Below are positions 1-5,804 of a stretch of 5,998 nt of DNA, piece after piece; position 1 is the first letter of the stretch, and every line of letters begins with the position of its first letter. Location: assembly GCA_017416885.1 (NCBI GenBank), contig JAFQAM010000093.1, positions 1-5,998 on the forward strand. The letters are read 5' to 3'. This DNA comes from Clostridia bacterium (GTDB lineage: Bacteria; Bacillota; Clostridia; Oscillospirales; CAG-272). The notes beneath the pieces were generated by a model, which worked only from the letters and a program-made list of their open reading frames with translations, made no database searches and was not told the DNA's origin. A program made the position numbers and the translations under genes.

Positions 1-1
1 A

Positions 2-898
2 CAGCTCCAAAAGCTTGCTGATAAGGGCATTGTTAATATGAGCACAGACCAGCTTGGTTACGGTTATATCGGTATCAACGCAGGTAAGGTTGAGGACCTT
101 GAGCTTCGTAAGGCTATTATGGCTGCTATGAATACTGCTCTCGGTAAGCAATACTATGTAACAGGTACAGCGGAAACAATTTACTGGCCAATGTCACTTG
201 TATCATGGGCGTACCCAATGGACGGTAACGCGCCTGACAGAGATAACGGCAAGGAATATATTGCAATCAACTTTAACAGAGAAGACGCAATCACAATGAT
301 TAAGGATTATATGGCACAGGCAAATGTATCCGAGGGCGACTCAAAGCTTAAGCTTACATTTACAATCGCAGGCGCAAATGTTGACGATCACCCATGCTAT
401 ACAATCTTTATGGAAGCGCAATCAATCCTTAATGAGTGCGGATGGGACATTTCAGTAGTTCCTGATACACAGGCTCTTACAAAGCTCTCAACAGGCTCAC
501 TTGCAGTATGGGCAGCAGCTTGGGGCTCAACAATCGACCCTGATATGTATCAGGTTTACCACAAGGATTCAACAGCTACAAGCACACTTGCTTGGGGCTA
601 CCGTGAAATCAAGTCTAACCAATCCAAGTACGAGGAAGAAAACGCAATCCTCGGTCAGCTCAGCGATGTAATTGACCGCGCTCGTGAAACAGACAATAAG
701 GACGAAAGAAAAGAATTATATAAGGAAGCAATGGGCTATGTTCTCGACCTCGCAATCGAGCTTCCTGTATATCAAAGAGATGTCCTCTACGCATTCGACT
801 CCAATATTATTGACAAAGACTCACTTCCATCTAAGGAAGAGCTCAACCCATACTCAAGCCCACTTGATAGAATTTGGGAACTTGAATTTGCTGAGTAA
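2..898 (+). CDS. oppA: Peptide ABC transporter substrate-binding protein (OppA-like), 5'-truncated
   Basis: This is the C-terminal 298 residues of an extracellular solute-binding protein, family 5 (SBP_bac_5). The frame is open to the left edge (QLQKLADKGIVN precedes the first ATG at 38), so that ATG is internal and the true start, signal peptide and lipobox lie outside the window. Family-like stretches include YGYIGINAGKVEDLELRKAI, the usual '(Y/F)IGxN ... D.xxRKAI' region, and WGSTIDPDMYQVYHKDS, the usual 'W..D.DP' ligand-lobe segment, followed by a closing helix-rich part with LPVYQRDVLYAF. In Gram-positives such proteins are lipid-anchored outside the membrane and deliver peptides to the OppBC permease. 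The gene is followed by all four other transporter subunits, which supports the role. A perfect hairpin overlaps its stop codon. The ligand is inferred from family and gene order; dipeptide or other specificity is possible. Confidence 0.88.
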   Translation, partial: QLQKLADKGIVNMSTDQLGYGYIGINAGKVEDLELRKAIMAAMNTALGKQYYVTGTAETIYWPMSLVSWAYPMDGNAPDRDNGKEYIAINFNREDAITMIKDYMAQANVSEGDSKLKLTFTIAGANVDDHPCYTIFMEAQSILNECGWDISVVPDTQALTKLSTGSLAVWAAAWGSTIDPDMYQVYHKDSTATSTLAWGYREIKSNQSKYEEENAILGQLSDVIDRARETDNKDERKELYKEAMGYVLDLAIELPVYQRDVLYAFDSNIIDKDSLPSKEELNPYSSPLDRIWELEFAE

Positions 899-909
899 TC
901 AGCAAATTC
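884..909 (+). promoter_or_regulatory. Perfect hairpin with the oppA stop codon in its loop
   Basis: Arms GAATTTGCTGA (884-894) and TCAGCAAATTC (899-909) form an 11-bp perfect stem around the tetraloop GTAA, a GNRA type, whose last three bases are the oppA stop codon. No run of T follows, so it does not look like an intrinsic terminator. By position it could protect the 3' end of a processed oppA message or reduce transcription into oppB, as intergenic hairpins do in other binding-protein operons. The pairing is seen directly; the role is inferred. Confidence 0.75.
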
Positions 910-911
910 AG

Positions 912-939
912 CCGCCAACCGCCAGCTGTTAGCCGCCAG
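912..939 (-). repeat. Heptad repeat block 1 (minus-strand orientation)
   Basis: There are four consecutive 7-base units: 912-918 CCGCCAA, 919-925 CCGCCAG, 926-932 and 933-939. On the minus strand they read as variants of CTRRYNG, the same unit found on the plus strand further right. The block begins three bases after the oppA hairpin. It is not coding in any convincing frame. Confidence 0.7.
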
Positions 940-963
940 CAAGATAAGCTCGCGTTGCAACAG

Positions 964-991
964 CATTCAGCGGTTAGTGGTTAGCCGTCAG
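964..991 (-). repeat. Heptad repeat block 2 (minus-strand orientation)
   Basis: There are four in-phase 7-base units, at 964-970, 971-977, 978-984 and 985-991. The last (CCGTCAG) is the exact reverse complement of the plus-strand unit CTGACGG. Bases 981-993 are a perfect 13-bp inverted match to 1104-1116 in the rightward blocks, so the two halves of the spacer can pair in RNA. A local alternative stem is CAGCATT (961-967) with AATGCTG (1002-1008). Confidence 0.65.
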
Positions 992-1071
992 CAAAACAGA
1001 AAATGCTGATGGTTACTGTTTATGGTAAACCAGGATAACTTATAAATAGCAATGTAGGCAAACAGTCGGTT

Positions 1072-1103
1072 GTTAGTAAGATTATAAAACAAATCTTACT
1101 AAC
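1072..1103 (+). promoter_or_regulatory. Perfect 12-bp intergenic hairpin
   Basis: Arms GTTAGTAAGATT (1072-1083) and AATCTTACTAAC (1092-1103) enclose an 8-base A-rich loop. The right arm runs into the first unit of the 49-bp tandem repeat, overlapping its first five bases. No T-run follows (the next bases are TGCTGACGG), so this is not a typical terminator. It may be a processing or stabilising element between oppA and oppB; the role is inferred. Confidence 0.65.
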
Positions 1104-1226
1104 TGCTGACGGCTAATAGCTGAAAGAGAAGCGTTAATCAAATTTCGCTAACTGCTGACGGTTAATAGCTGAAAGAGAAGCGATAATCAAAACTCGCTAA
1201 CTGCTGACGGCTGGCGGCTGACTGCT
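1099..1226 (+). repeat. 49-bp tandem repeat (2 full plus 1 partial copy) built of heptads
   Basis: Copy 1 spans 1099-1147 and copy 2 spans 1148-1196. They match at 45 of 49 positions, with differences at repeat positions 15, 36, 45 and 46. Copy 3 starts at 1197, keeps the first 16 bases and then diverges. Each copy begins with heptads of the CTRRYNG type (CTAACTG, then CTGACGG), and 49 is exactly seven heptads, so all copies stay in one 7-base phase. The third copy switches into further heptads (1211-1217 CTGGCGG, 1218-1224 CTGACTG). Near identity of the copies implies recent duplication or conversion. No function can be assigned from sequence. Confidence 0.85.
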
Positions 1227-1249
1227 ATTTATTCGTTCAACGAATAAAT
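1227..1249 (+). promoter_or_regulatory. Palindrome immediately upstream of the oppB ribosome binding site
   Basis: Arms ATTTATTCGTT (1227-1237) and AACGAATAAAT (1239-1249) are perfect reverse complements around a single C. As RNA this is roughly a 9-bp A/U-rich stem with a UUCAA loop. It ends seven bases before GGAG of oppB and is followed by TTTT (1249-1252). It could be a weak attenuator-like hairpin, a translation-modulating hairpin or a protein-binding dyad; the sequence alone does not decide. Confidence 0.6.
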
Positions 1250-1256
1250 TTTAATT

Positions 1257-1260
1257 GGAG
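1257..1260 (+). promoter_or_regulatory. oppB ribosome binding site
   Basis: GGAG lies five bases upstream of the ATG at 1266. It is the weakest Shine-Dalgarno in the operon and sits just after the palindrome at 1227-1249, so access to it could be affected by folding. Confidence 0.65.
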
Positions 1261-1265
1261 TAATT

Positions 1266-2258
1266 ATGCTAAAATACATACTTAAAAGATTAGGGCTTGC
1301 AATACTTATCCTGCTTGGCGTATCGCTGATTATCTATACGCTGATCAGATGTATGCCTGTAAGCTTTATTGACGATAAAATAGCACAGTTAAGCCAAGGC
1401 GGAGCAACCATTCCCGAGGAGACCGTACAAAATATGAAAAAGCTTTACGGTCTTGAGGATGATTCCTTTAAGGGAATTATTATGGGATATTTAAATTGGC
1501 TGAAAAACTTGTGTAAATTTGATTTTGGAACAAGCTTTAAATATGGTGTTCCTGTAACACAGGTTATTAAGGAGCATATGGGCGTATCCTTTGCCGTAGC
1601 TCTTATTGCCACCATATTTGAATTTATGATAGCAATACCGCTTGGTGTTACTGCCGCAACACACCAATACTCAATTCGTGACTATGTAGTTACGATTTTA
1701 GTAATGATAGGTATTTCACTTCCATCATTCTTCTTTGGACAGCTTTTAAAAGATATTTTCGCAATGAAGCTTGGATGGTTCCCACCGTCAGGTATCCTTG
1801 ACGGTACACAGTCACTAACAGGCGGCGCTTTACTTCTTGACTACGCAAGACATATGTTCATACCAATCCTGACCGTTGTAATATTAAGCATCGGCGGACG
1901 AATGAGAATGACAAGAACAAATATGCTTGAGGTTCTTAACTCTGACTACATCAGAACAGCAAGAGCAAAGGGCTTAAAGGAAAAGAAGGTTATTTATAAG
2001 CACGCATTCAGAAATACACTTATTCCGCTTGTAACATCACTCGCAGGACTTCTGCCGTCGCTTTTCTCAGGCGCGATTATCACCGAACAGGTATTTGACC
2101 TACCGGGTATCGGTAATAAAGCATTCCAAGCCATGGTAGCGGCAGATATTCCGTTCATTATGGGATATAATATGTTCCTTGCATTGTTAAGCGTAATAGG
2201 CGTATTGCTTGCCGACCTTATGTACGCTTGGGTTGACCCAAGAGTTAAGCTTTCATAA
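1266..2258 (+). CDS. oppB: Oligopeptide ABC transporter permease OppB
   Basis: This inner-membrane permease of 330 residues forms the translocation channel as a heterodimer with OppC (binding-protein-dependent transport, BPD_transp_1 fold). The start MLKYILKRLGLAILILLGVS is the classical OppB/DppB opening, with TM1 at about residues 8-28. Further hydrophobic segments fall near 105-128, 140-162, 198-213, 250-275 and 298-320, giving six in all. The EAA coupling loop that docks on an ATPase is clear at about 227-254 (DYIRTARAKGLKEKKVIYKH...). The end, LADLMYAWVDPRVKLS, is also typical. Length matches the family (about 300-340). The start has GGAG five bases upstream. It follows a 367-base repeat-filled spacer after oppA and is 13 bases before the first possible oppC start, so it leads the tightly coupled BCDF part. 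Peptide specificity is inferred from gene order. Confidence 0.93.
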   Translation: MLKYILKRLGLAILILLGVSLIIYTLIRCMPVSFIDDKIAQLSQGGATIPEETVQNMKKLYGLEDDSFKGIIMGYLNWLKNLCKFDFGTSFKYGVPVTQVIKEHMGVSFAVALIATIFEFMIAIPLGVTAATHQYSIRDYVVTILVMIGISLPSFFFGQLLKDIFAMKLGWFPPSGILDGTQSLTGGALLLDYARHMFIPILTVVILSIGGRMRMTRTNMLEVLNSDYIRTARAKGLKEKKVIYKHAFRNTLIPLVTSLAGLLPSLFSGAIITEQVFDLPGIGNKAFQAMVAADIPFIMGYNMFLALLSVIGVLLADLMYAWVDPRVKLS

Positions 2259-2290
2259 GTGAGGTACAGCTATGACAAATAATAACATTA

Positions 2291-2299
2291 AAGGGGAGG
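2291..2299 (+). promoter_or_regulatory. Ribosome binding site that decides the oppC start
   Basis: AAGGGGAGG sits eight bases before ATG 2308. An upstream in-frame ATG at 2272 has only GAGG (2261-2264, seven bases away). The stronger site favours 2308, which would make 2272-2307 a short non-initiating or alternative leader. Confidence 0.55.
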
Positions 2300-2307
2300 A
2301 CGCAGTA

Positions 2308-3432
2308 ATGGAAATTAAAGATGAAAATATATCTGTAAAAAATGCCATTTTAAAGGGCGAGCCAACCCAAGACAATAAAATCAAGCTTAATTTATCAAGC
2401 ATTGACACAAGAACAAACGACCAAAGAGAAAAGCAAAATGACGAAGAGGAGCTTCACGAAAACTCCGTAAAGCTTATGACACCTATGCAAATGGTGCTCC
2501 GTCGCTTCTTCCGTTCAAAGCTCAGTATCGTTGGCTTAATTATGATAGTAGCGCTGTTCCTTTTCTGTTGGTTAGGTCCTGTAATCTATACAAAATGGGA
2601 CTCAACAGAGGTTGATAACACAGGTAAGGTAGAATACACCTACACACCTGTAAAGGACGCAGAGGGCAACATTTTATTCTATCAGGTAGTTGAAACAGGC
2701 AAAACAAATAACTTCTTTGCAAAGCCTGACTCAAATCACCCAATGGGCACAGATAAAAATGCCCGTGATGTGCTTGCAAGACTTATGGTAGGCGGACGAA
2801 TTTCACTTGCAATAAGCTTCCTGTCTGTATTTGCAATCACACTTTTAGGCGTAATATTCGGCGGTATTTCAGGCTATTTCGGCGGCGCTATTGATAATAT
2901 TATAATGAGAATTTGTGATATTTTAATGTGCTTACCGGGCTTCCCAATCCTACTTATAGTAGGTACGCTTGTTGAGGCGGCGGGAATAGACCTTCAATAC
3001 AGAATTTACTACCTAATGGGCTTCCTAACGCTTATATCCTGGTCAGGAACCGCCCGTCTTGTAAGAGGACAAATCTTATCACTCCGCGAACAGGAATATA
3101 TGGTAGCCGCTGAGGCTATGGGATATTCCACAGGCAGAAAAATCTTTAAGCACTTAGTACCTAATGTAATGCCGCAGCTTATCGTTCAGATGACACTCAG
3201 CTTGGGCAGTATGATTCTTTATGAAGCATCACTTTCATACTTAGGCTTAGGCGCTCCCGAGGAGTATGCCGCTTGGGGTACTATGATTAACTCCGCAAAC
3301 GATGTAAACATTCTACAAAACTACTTTAATATATGGGGACCTCCGGGCATCTGCATTATTATCGCTGTTTTAGGCTTCAACTTTGTTGGTGACGGTCTAA
3401 GAGATGCTCTTGATCCTAAGATGAGGAGGTAA
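2308..3432 (+). CDS. oppC: Oligopeptide ABC transporter permease OppC
   Basis: This is the second membrane permease, partner of OppB. It has 374 residues from ATG 2308, or 386 if the in-frame ATG 2272 is used; I prefer 2308 for its far better ribosome binding site. A polar, charged cytoplasmic N-terminus of about 60 residues precedes TM1 (about 71-92). The family signature HPMGTDKNARDVLARLMVGG lies at 144-163, followed by the remaining membrane spans. The EAA loop is at about 261-289 (EQEYMVAAEAMGYSTGRKIF...). The C-terminus GFNFVGDGLRDALDPKMRR is diagnostic for OppC/DppC. The segment between TM1 and the HPMGTD motif (about 93-143) is somewhat long and contains KDAEGNILFYQ, probably an external beta-hairpin. 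The gene ends two bases before oppD, so translational coupling is likely. Substrate is inferred. Confidence 0.92.
   Translation: MEIKDENISVKNAILKGEPTQDNKIKLNLSSIDTRTNDQREKQNDEEELHENSVKLMTPMQMVLRRFFRSKLSIVGLIMIVALFLFCWLGPVIYTKWDSTEVDNTGKVEYTYTPVKDAEGNILFYQVVETGKTNNFFAKPDSNHPMGTDKNARDVLARLMVGGRISLAISFLSVFAITLLGVIFGGISGYFGGAIDNIIMRICDILMCLPGFPILLIVGTLVEAAGIDLQYRIYYLMGFLTLISWSGTARLVRGQILSLREQEYMVAAEAMGYSTGRKIFKHLVPNVMPQLIVQMTLSLGSMILYEASLSYLGLGAPEEYAAWGTMINSANDVNILQNYFNIWGPPGICIIIAVLGFNFVGDGLRDALDPKMRR
3423..3429 (+). promoter_or_regulatory. oppD ribosome binding site inside the oppC 3' end
   Basis: GAGGAGG ends five bases before the oppD ATG at 3435 and lies in the last codons of oppC, so ribosomes finishing oppC pass directly over it. 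It supports the long N-terminus of OppD, because the next internal ATG in a plausible position (3561) has no such site. Confidence 0.75.
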
Positions 3433-3434
3433 CT

Positions 3435-4643
3435 ATGGCAGAAAAGCATTATTTAACAGGCAAAGAAATTCGCAAAATTGCTAAGGAAAACAAAAAAGCA
3501 ATGATGGCTCTTGAAAAAGAGAAGTGGAAGAAAAAGCCCGAAAGCGAATTTTTAACTACAATGAAGGATGAAAATAACATCCTTGAAATTGATAATCTTA
3601 ATACATACTTCTTTACCGACCAAGGCGTTGTTAAAGCGGTAAACGGCGTTTCATTTAATATTCCGCTTCATAAAACCGTCGGTATCGTAGGCGAGAGCGG
3701 ATGCGGAAAAAGCGTAACAAGTATGTCTGTTATGCGTCTTTTACAAGGCCCGCAGGGACAGATTGCAAGCGGCGAAATCCGCTTCAAGGCATCAGACTAT
3801 AAAAGAGATGCAAAAGGCAATCCTATCGCCACAGGTACGGACGAAAACGGAAATCCTATATACGAAACAGAGGAAAAGATTTACGATATTGCCAAAATGC
3901 CTATGAACGAAATTCATAGAATAAGAGGCAGACAAATCTCAATGATTTTCCAAGAGCCTATGACCTCGCTTAACCCTGTATTCACAATCGGTAATCAGCT
4001 TGATGAGGTAACATTCATTCATCAGCCGGGAGCGACTAAGGAAAGCGCAAAGGCTAAATCCCTTGAAATGCTTAACCTTGTAGGTATAGCAGCCCCCGAG
4101 CGTGTCTATAATTCATATCCGCACGAATTATCGGGCGGTATGCGTCAAAGAGTTATGATTTCAATGGCGCTTGCTTGCGATCCGAGACTTATTATCGCAG
4201 ACGAGCCTACAACAGCCCTTGATGTAACTATCCAGGCGCAGATATTAGAGCTTCTCCGCGACCTTAAGGAAAAGATGGACGGCTCAATTATGCTTATCAC
4301 TCACGACCTTGGCGTTATTGCAGAAATGGCGGACTATGTGGTTGTAATGTACGCAGGAAGAGTAATTGAAATGGGCACAGTAAGAGAGATTTTCCATAAT
4401 CCAATGCACCCATATACAATAGGACTTCAAAAATCAAAGCCTACAATGCAATCGGATTCTGATACGCTTTTCAATATCCCGGGCAATGTTCCTAACCCGA
4501 TTAATATGCCTAAGCATTGCTTCTTTAAGGAAAGATGCGACAAGTGTATTAAAAAATGTGGCGGGGAGTATCCACAAATGATAAAAATCAGCGATACACA
4601 CTTCGTTGCGTGTCACTTATATGAGGAGGGCGAAAATGAGTAA
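3435..4643 (+). CDS. oppD: Oligopeptide ABC transporter ATP-binding protein OppD
   Basis: This cytoplasmic ATPase pairs with OppF to power OppBC. It shows Walker A GESGCGKS (86-93), Q-loop Q173 in IFQEPMTSLNP, signature LSGGMRQR (232-239), Walker B LIIADEP (252-258, catalytic E257), D-loop ALD (261-263) and H-loop H290 in ITHDLG. The peptide-transporter C-terminal domain starts near HNPMHPYT (321-328). It contains cysteines C362, C368, C375 and C393 in the C-x5-C-x6-C...C pattern tied to a [4Fe-4S] cluster in DppD-type proteins, plus an extra C371. At 402 residues it exceeds the usual length of about 330. The excess is a lysine-rich N-terminal extension (1 to about 43) and an insertion (about 119-149) with two degenerate GNPI-containing segments between Walker A and the Q-loop. 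The start is fixed by GAGGAGG at 3423-3429. The last eight bases overlap oppF. Confidence 0.94.
   Translation: MAEKHYLTGKEIRKIAKENKKAMMALEKEKWKKKPESEFLTTMKDENNILEIDNLNTYFFTDQGVVKAVNGVSFNIPLHKTVGIVGESGCGKSVTSMSVMRLLQGPQGQIASGEIRFKASDYKRDAKGNPIATGTDENGNPIYETEEKIYDIAKMPMNEIHRIRGRQISMIFQEPMTSLNPVFTIGNQLDEVTFIHQPGATKESAKAKSLEMLNLVGIAAPERVYNSYPHELSGGMRQRVMISMALACDPRLIIADEPTTALDVTIQAQILELLRDLKEKMDGSIMLITHDLGVIAEMADYVVVMYAGRVIEMGTVREIFHNPMHPYTIGLQKSKPTMQSDSDTLFNIPGNVPNPINMPKHCFFKERCDKCIKKCGGEYPQMIKISDTHFVACHLYEEGENE
4623..4630 (+). promoter_or_regulatory. oppF ribosome binding site inside oppD
   Basis: GAGGAGGG lies five bases before ATG 4636, within the last codons of oppD. It selects 4636 over the upstream in-frame ATGs at 4606 and 4621, which have no comparable site and would add residues unlike the family. 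Confidence 0.8.
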
Positions 4644-5625
4644 CCAGACAGAAAAGCAGCCTATCCTTGAGGTTAGAAATTTAAGAAAAACCTTCCCTAT
4701 TAAAAAATCAATAACAGGAAAGGTGCTTCAGGAGCTTGTCGCGGTTGATAACGCATCATTCACACTTAACGCAGGCGAAACACTTGGTATCGTTGGCGAA
4801 AGCGGATGCGGTAAAACCACAATGGGCAGAACAATATTAAAGCTTCATCCGTCAAACGGCGGTGAAATCATATTCAACGGCGAGGACATAACAAATTATA
4901 ATACAAAGCAGATGCGTCCTATCCGTACAAAAATGCAAATCATTTTCCAGGACCCATATTCCTCGCTTCCGCCAAGAAGCACAGTCGGCGATATCCTGTC
5001 TGAGCCTGTTTTGGTGCATAATATCGTGCCAAAATCACAGGTTAAGGAATATGTAATGGATTTAATGGAAAAATGCGGACTTCGCGATTATTACTACGAA
5101 AGATATCCGCACGAGTTCTCAGGCGGCCAAAGACAGAGAATTTGTATCGCAAGAGCATTGTCGGTTAAGCCTGACCTTGTAATCTGCGACGAGCCTGTTT
5201 CAGCCCTTGATGTGTCGATACAAGCGCAAATTATCAATCTTTTAAAGGACCTTCAAAAGTCAATGGGACTTACATATTTGTTCATTTCCCACGACTTGTC
5301 CGTTGTAAAATTCATTTCCGATAAAATCGGCGTTATGTACCTTGGCTCAATGGTAGAGTACGGCGCAAAGAAGGATATCTTTGATAATCCTCTGCACCCA
5401 TATACAAAAGCATTGTTCTCAGCCATTCCAAACCCTAACCCCGATATCAAAATGAACAGAATAGTCCTAAACGGCGATATTCCTTCACCTGCCAACCCAC
5501 CAAAGGGCTGTAAATTCCATACCCGTTGCCCACAAGCAATGGAAATCTGCAAAACAGAGTGTCCTAAATACAGAGAGTATGAGCCTGGACATTTCACAGC
5601 GTGTCACCTTTATCCACAAGAATAA
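4636..5625 (+). CDS. oppF: Oligopeptide ABC transporter ATP-binding protein OppF
   Basis: This is the second cytoplasmic ATPase of the transporter, 329 residues from ATG 4636. Motifs are Walker A GESGCGKT (54-61), Q-loop Q105 in IIFQDPYSS, signature FSGGQRQR (161-168), Walker B LVICDEP (181-187, E186), ALD (190-192) and H-loop H219 in ISHDLSVV. The peptide C-terminal domain (NPLHPYTKAL from 251) ends with GCKFHTRCPQAMEIC and C309, then ACHLY. Cysteines 292, 298, 305, with 309 and 323, form the same iron-sulfur-type pattern as in OppD. The usual SSLNPR after the Q-loop reads SSLPPR here, a mild oddity. Length is normal. ATGAGTAA at 4636-4643 makes an 8-base overlap with oppD, so the two ATPases are probably made together. 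The last 38 bases form one arm of a long quasi-palindrome that continues past the stop. Confidence 0.95.
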   Translation: MSNQTEKQPILEVRNLRKTFPIKKSITGKVLQELVAVDNASFTLNAGETLGIVGESGCGKTTMGRTILKLHPSNGGEIIFNGEDITNYNTKQMRPIRTKMQIIFQDPYSSLPPRSTVGDILSEPVLVHNIVPKSQVKEYVMDLMEKCGLRDYYYERYPHEFSGGQRQRICIARALSVKPDLVICDEPVSALDVSIQAQIINLLKDLQKSMGLTYLFISHDLSVVKFISDKIGVMYLGSMVEYGAKKDIFDNPLHPYTKALFSAIPNPNPDIKMNRIVLNGDIPSPANPPKGCKFHTRCPQAMEICKTECPKYREYEPGHFTACHLYPQE

Positions 5626-5656
5626 TGTGGATAAAGCGACATCCGCGTGAAATGTC
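5588..5656 (+). promoter_or_regulatory. 69-base quasi-palindrome folding over the oppF stop codon
   Basis: The inner stem is TTTATCCACA (5609-5618) with TGTGGATAAA (5626-5635), 10 bp perfect, with a 7-base loop AGAATAA that contains the TAA stop. Two further stems lie outside it: 5602-5605 with 5638-5641, and 5599-5601 with 5644-5646. The outermost stem, GACATTTCAC (5588-5597) with GTGAAATGTC (5647-5656), is again 10 bp perfect. About 27 pairs form, interrupted only by small bulges. The left arm codes for the conserved GHFTACHLY end of OppF, so the right arm is the part free to evolve. No T-run follows, so it is more like a 3'-end-protecting or factor-assisted end structure than an intrinsic terminator (inference). 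Confidence 0.75.
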
Positions 5657-5659
5657 AGC

Positions 5660-5714
5660 TAAATTTGCCCTTAGCCTATCAAAAAAATATAGCCTAACAT
5701 AATCGGCAAATTTA
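5660..5714 (+). repeat. Composite inverted repeat downstream of oppF
   Basis: Outer arms TAAATTTGCC (5660-5669) and GGCAAATTTA (5705-5714) are perfect over 10 bp. Inside, TTAGCCTAT (5671-5679) pairs with ATAGCCTAA (5689-5697) with one C-C mismatch, around a loop of C plus an A-run. It abuts the first linker of the array at 5714. On the + strand no T-tract follows the stem, so an intrinsic terminator is not supported. Confidence 0.6.
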
Positions 5715-5804
5715 ATTTACCTTTTGCTTGTTTACAAGCAAAAATTTACCTATTTTGCGAACGCAAAATAATTTACCTGCTTTGCATCGCAAAGCAATTT
5801 ACCT
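5714..5804 (-). repeat. Linker-palindrome array, left block (AATTTACCT orientation)
   Basis: Four exact copies of AATTTACCT lie at 5714-5722, 5743-5751, 5770-5778 and 5796-5804. The three spacers between them are each a near-perfect palindrome of different sequence. Spacer 5723-5742 has arms TTTGCTTG / CAAGCAAA and loop TTTA. Spacer 5752-5769 has arms ATTTTGC / GCAAAAT and loop GAAC. Spacer 5779-5795 has arms GCTTTGC / GCAAAGC and loop ATC. The terminal T and initial A of adjacent linkers extend each stem by one pair. Spacer lengths are 20, 18 and 17. The strand given is that on which the linker reads AGGTAAATT. Confidence 0.9.

Noticed and set aside
672..932. Plus-strand reading frame overlapping the oppA end
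   Set aside because: Out-of-frame shadow of oppA that runs into the repeats, with no ribosome binding site and unnatural composition.
1041..1089. Internal promoter for oppB (TATAAAT at 1041, TATAAAA at 1083)
   Set aside because: No -35 element at suitable spacing was found for either; A/T-rich words are expected here, and the second lies in a hairpin loop.
899..1265. Riboswitch, T-box or small gene in the oppA-oppB spacer
   Set aside because: No T-box or recognised riboswitch core was seen and no convincing reading frame; the content is explained by heptad repeats and inverted repeats.
4606..4635. Upstream start of oppF at 4606
   Set aside because: It would add ten residues unlike the family, deep in oppD, without the strong GAGGAGGG that serves 4636.
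4960..4980. Possible inactivating change in OppF (SSLPPR for SSLNPR)
   Set aside because: All catalytic motifs are intact, so this is more likely natural variation than loss of function.
5253..5597. Antisense reading frame within oppF
   Set aside because: Opposite-strand shadow of a well-conserved ATPase C-terminus; same reasoning for antisense frames at 2540-2779 and 4434-4616.
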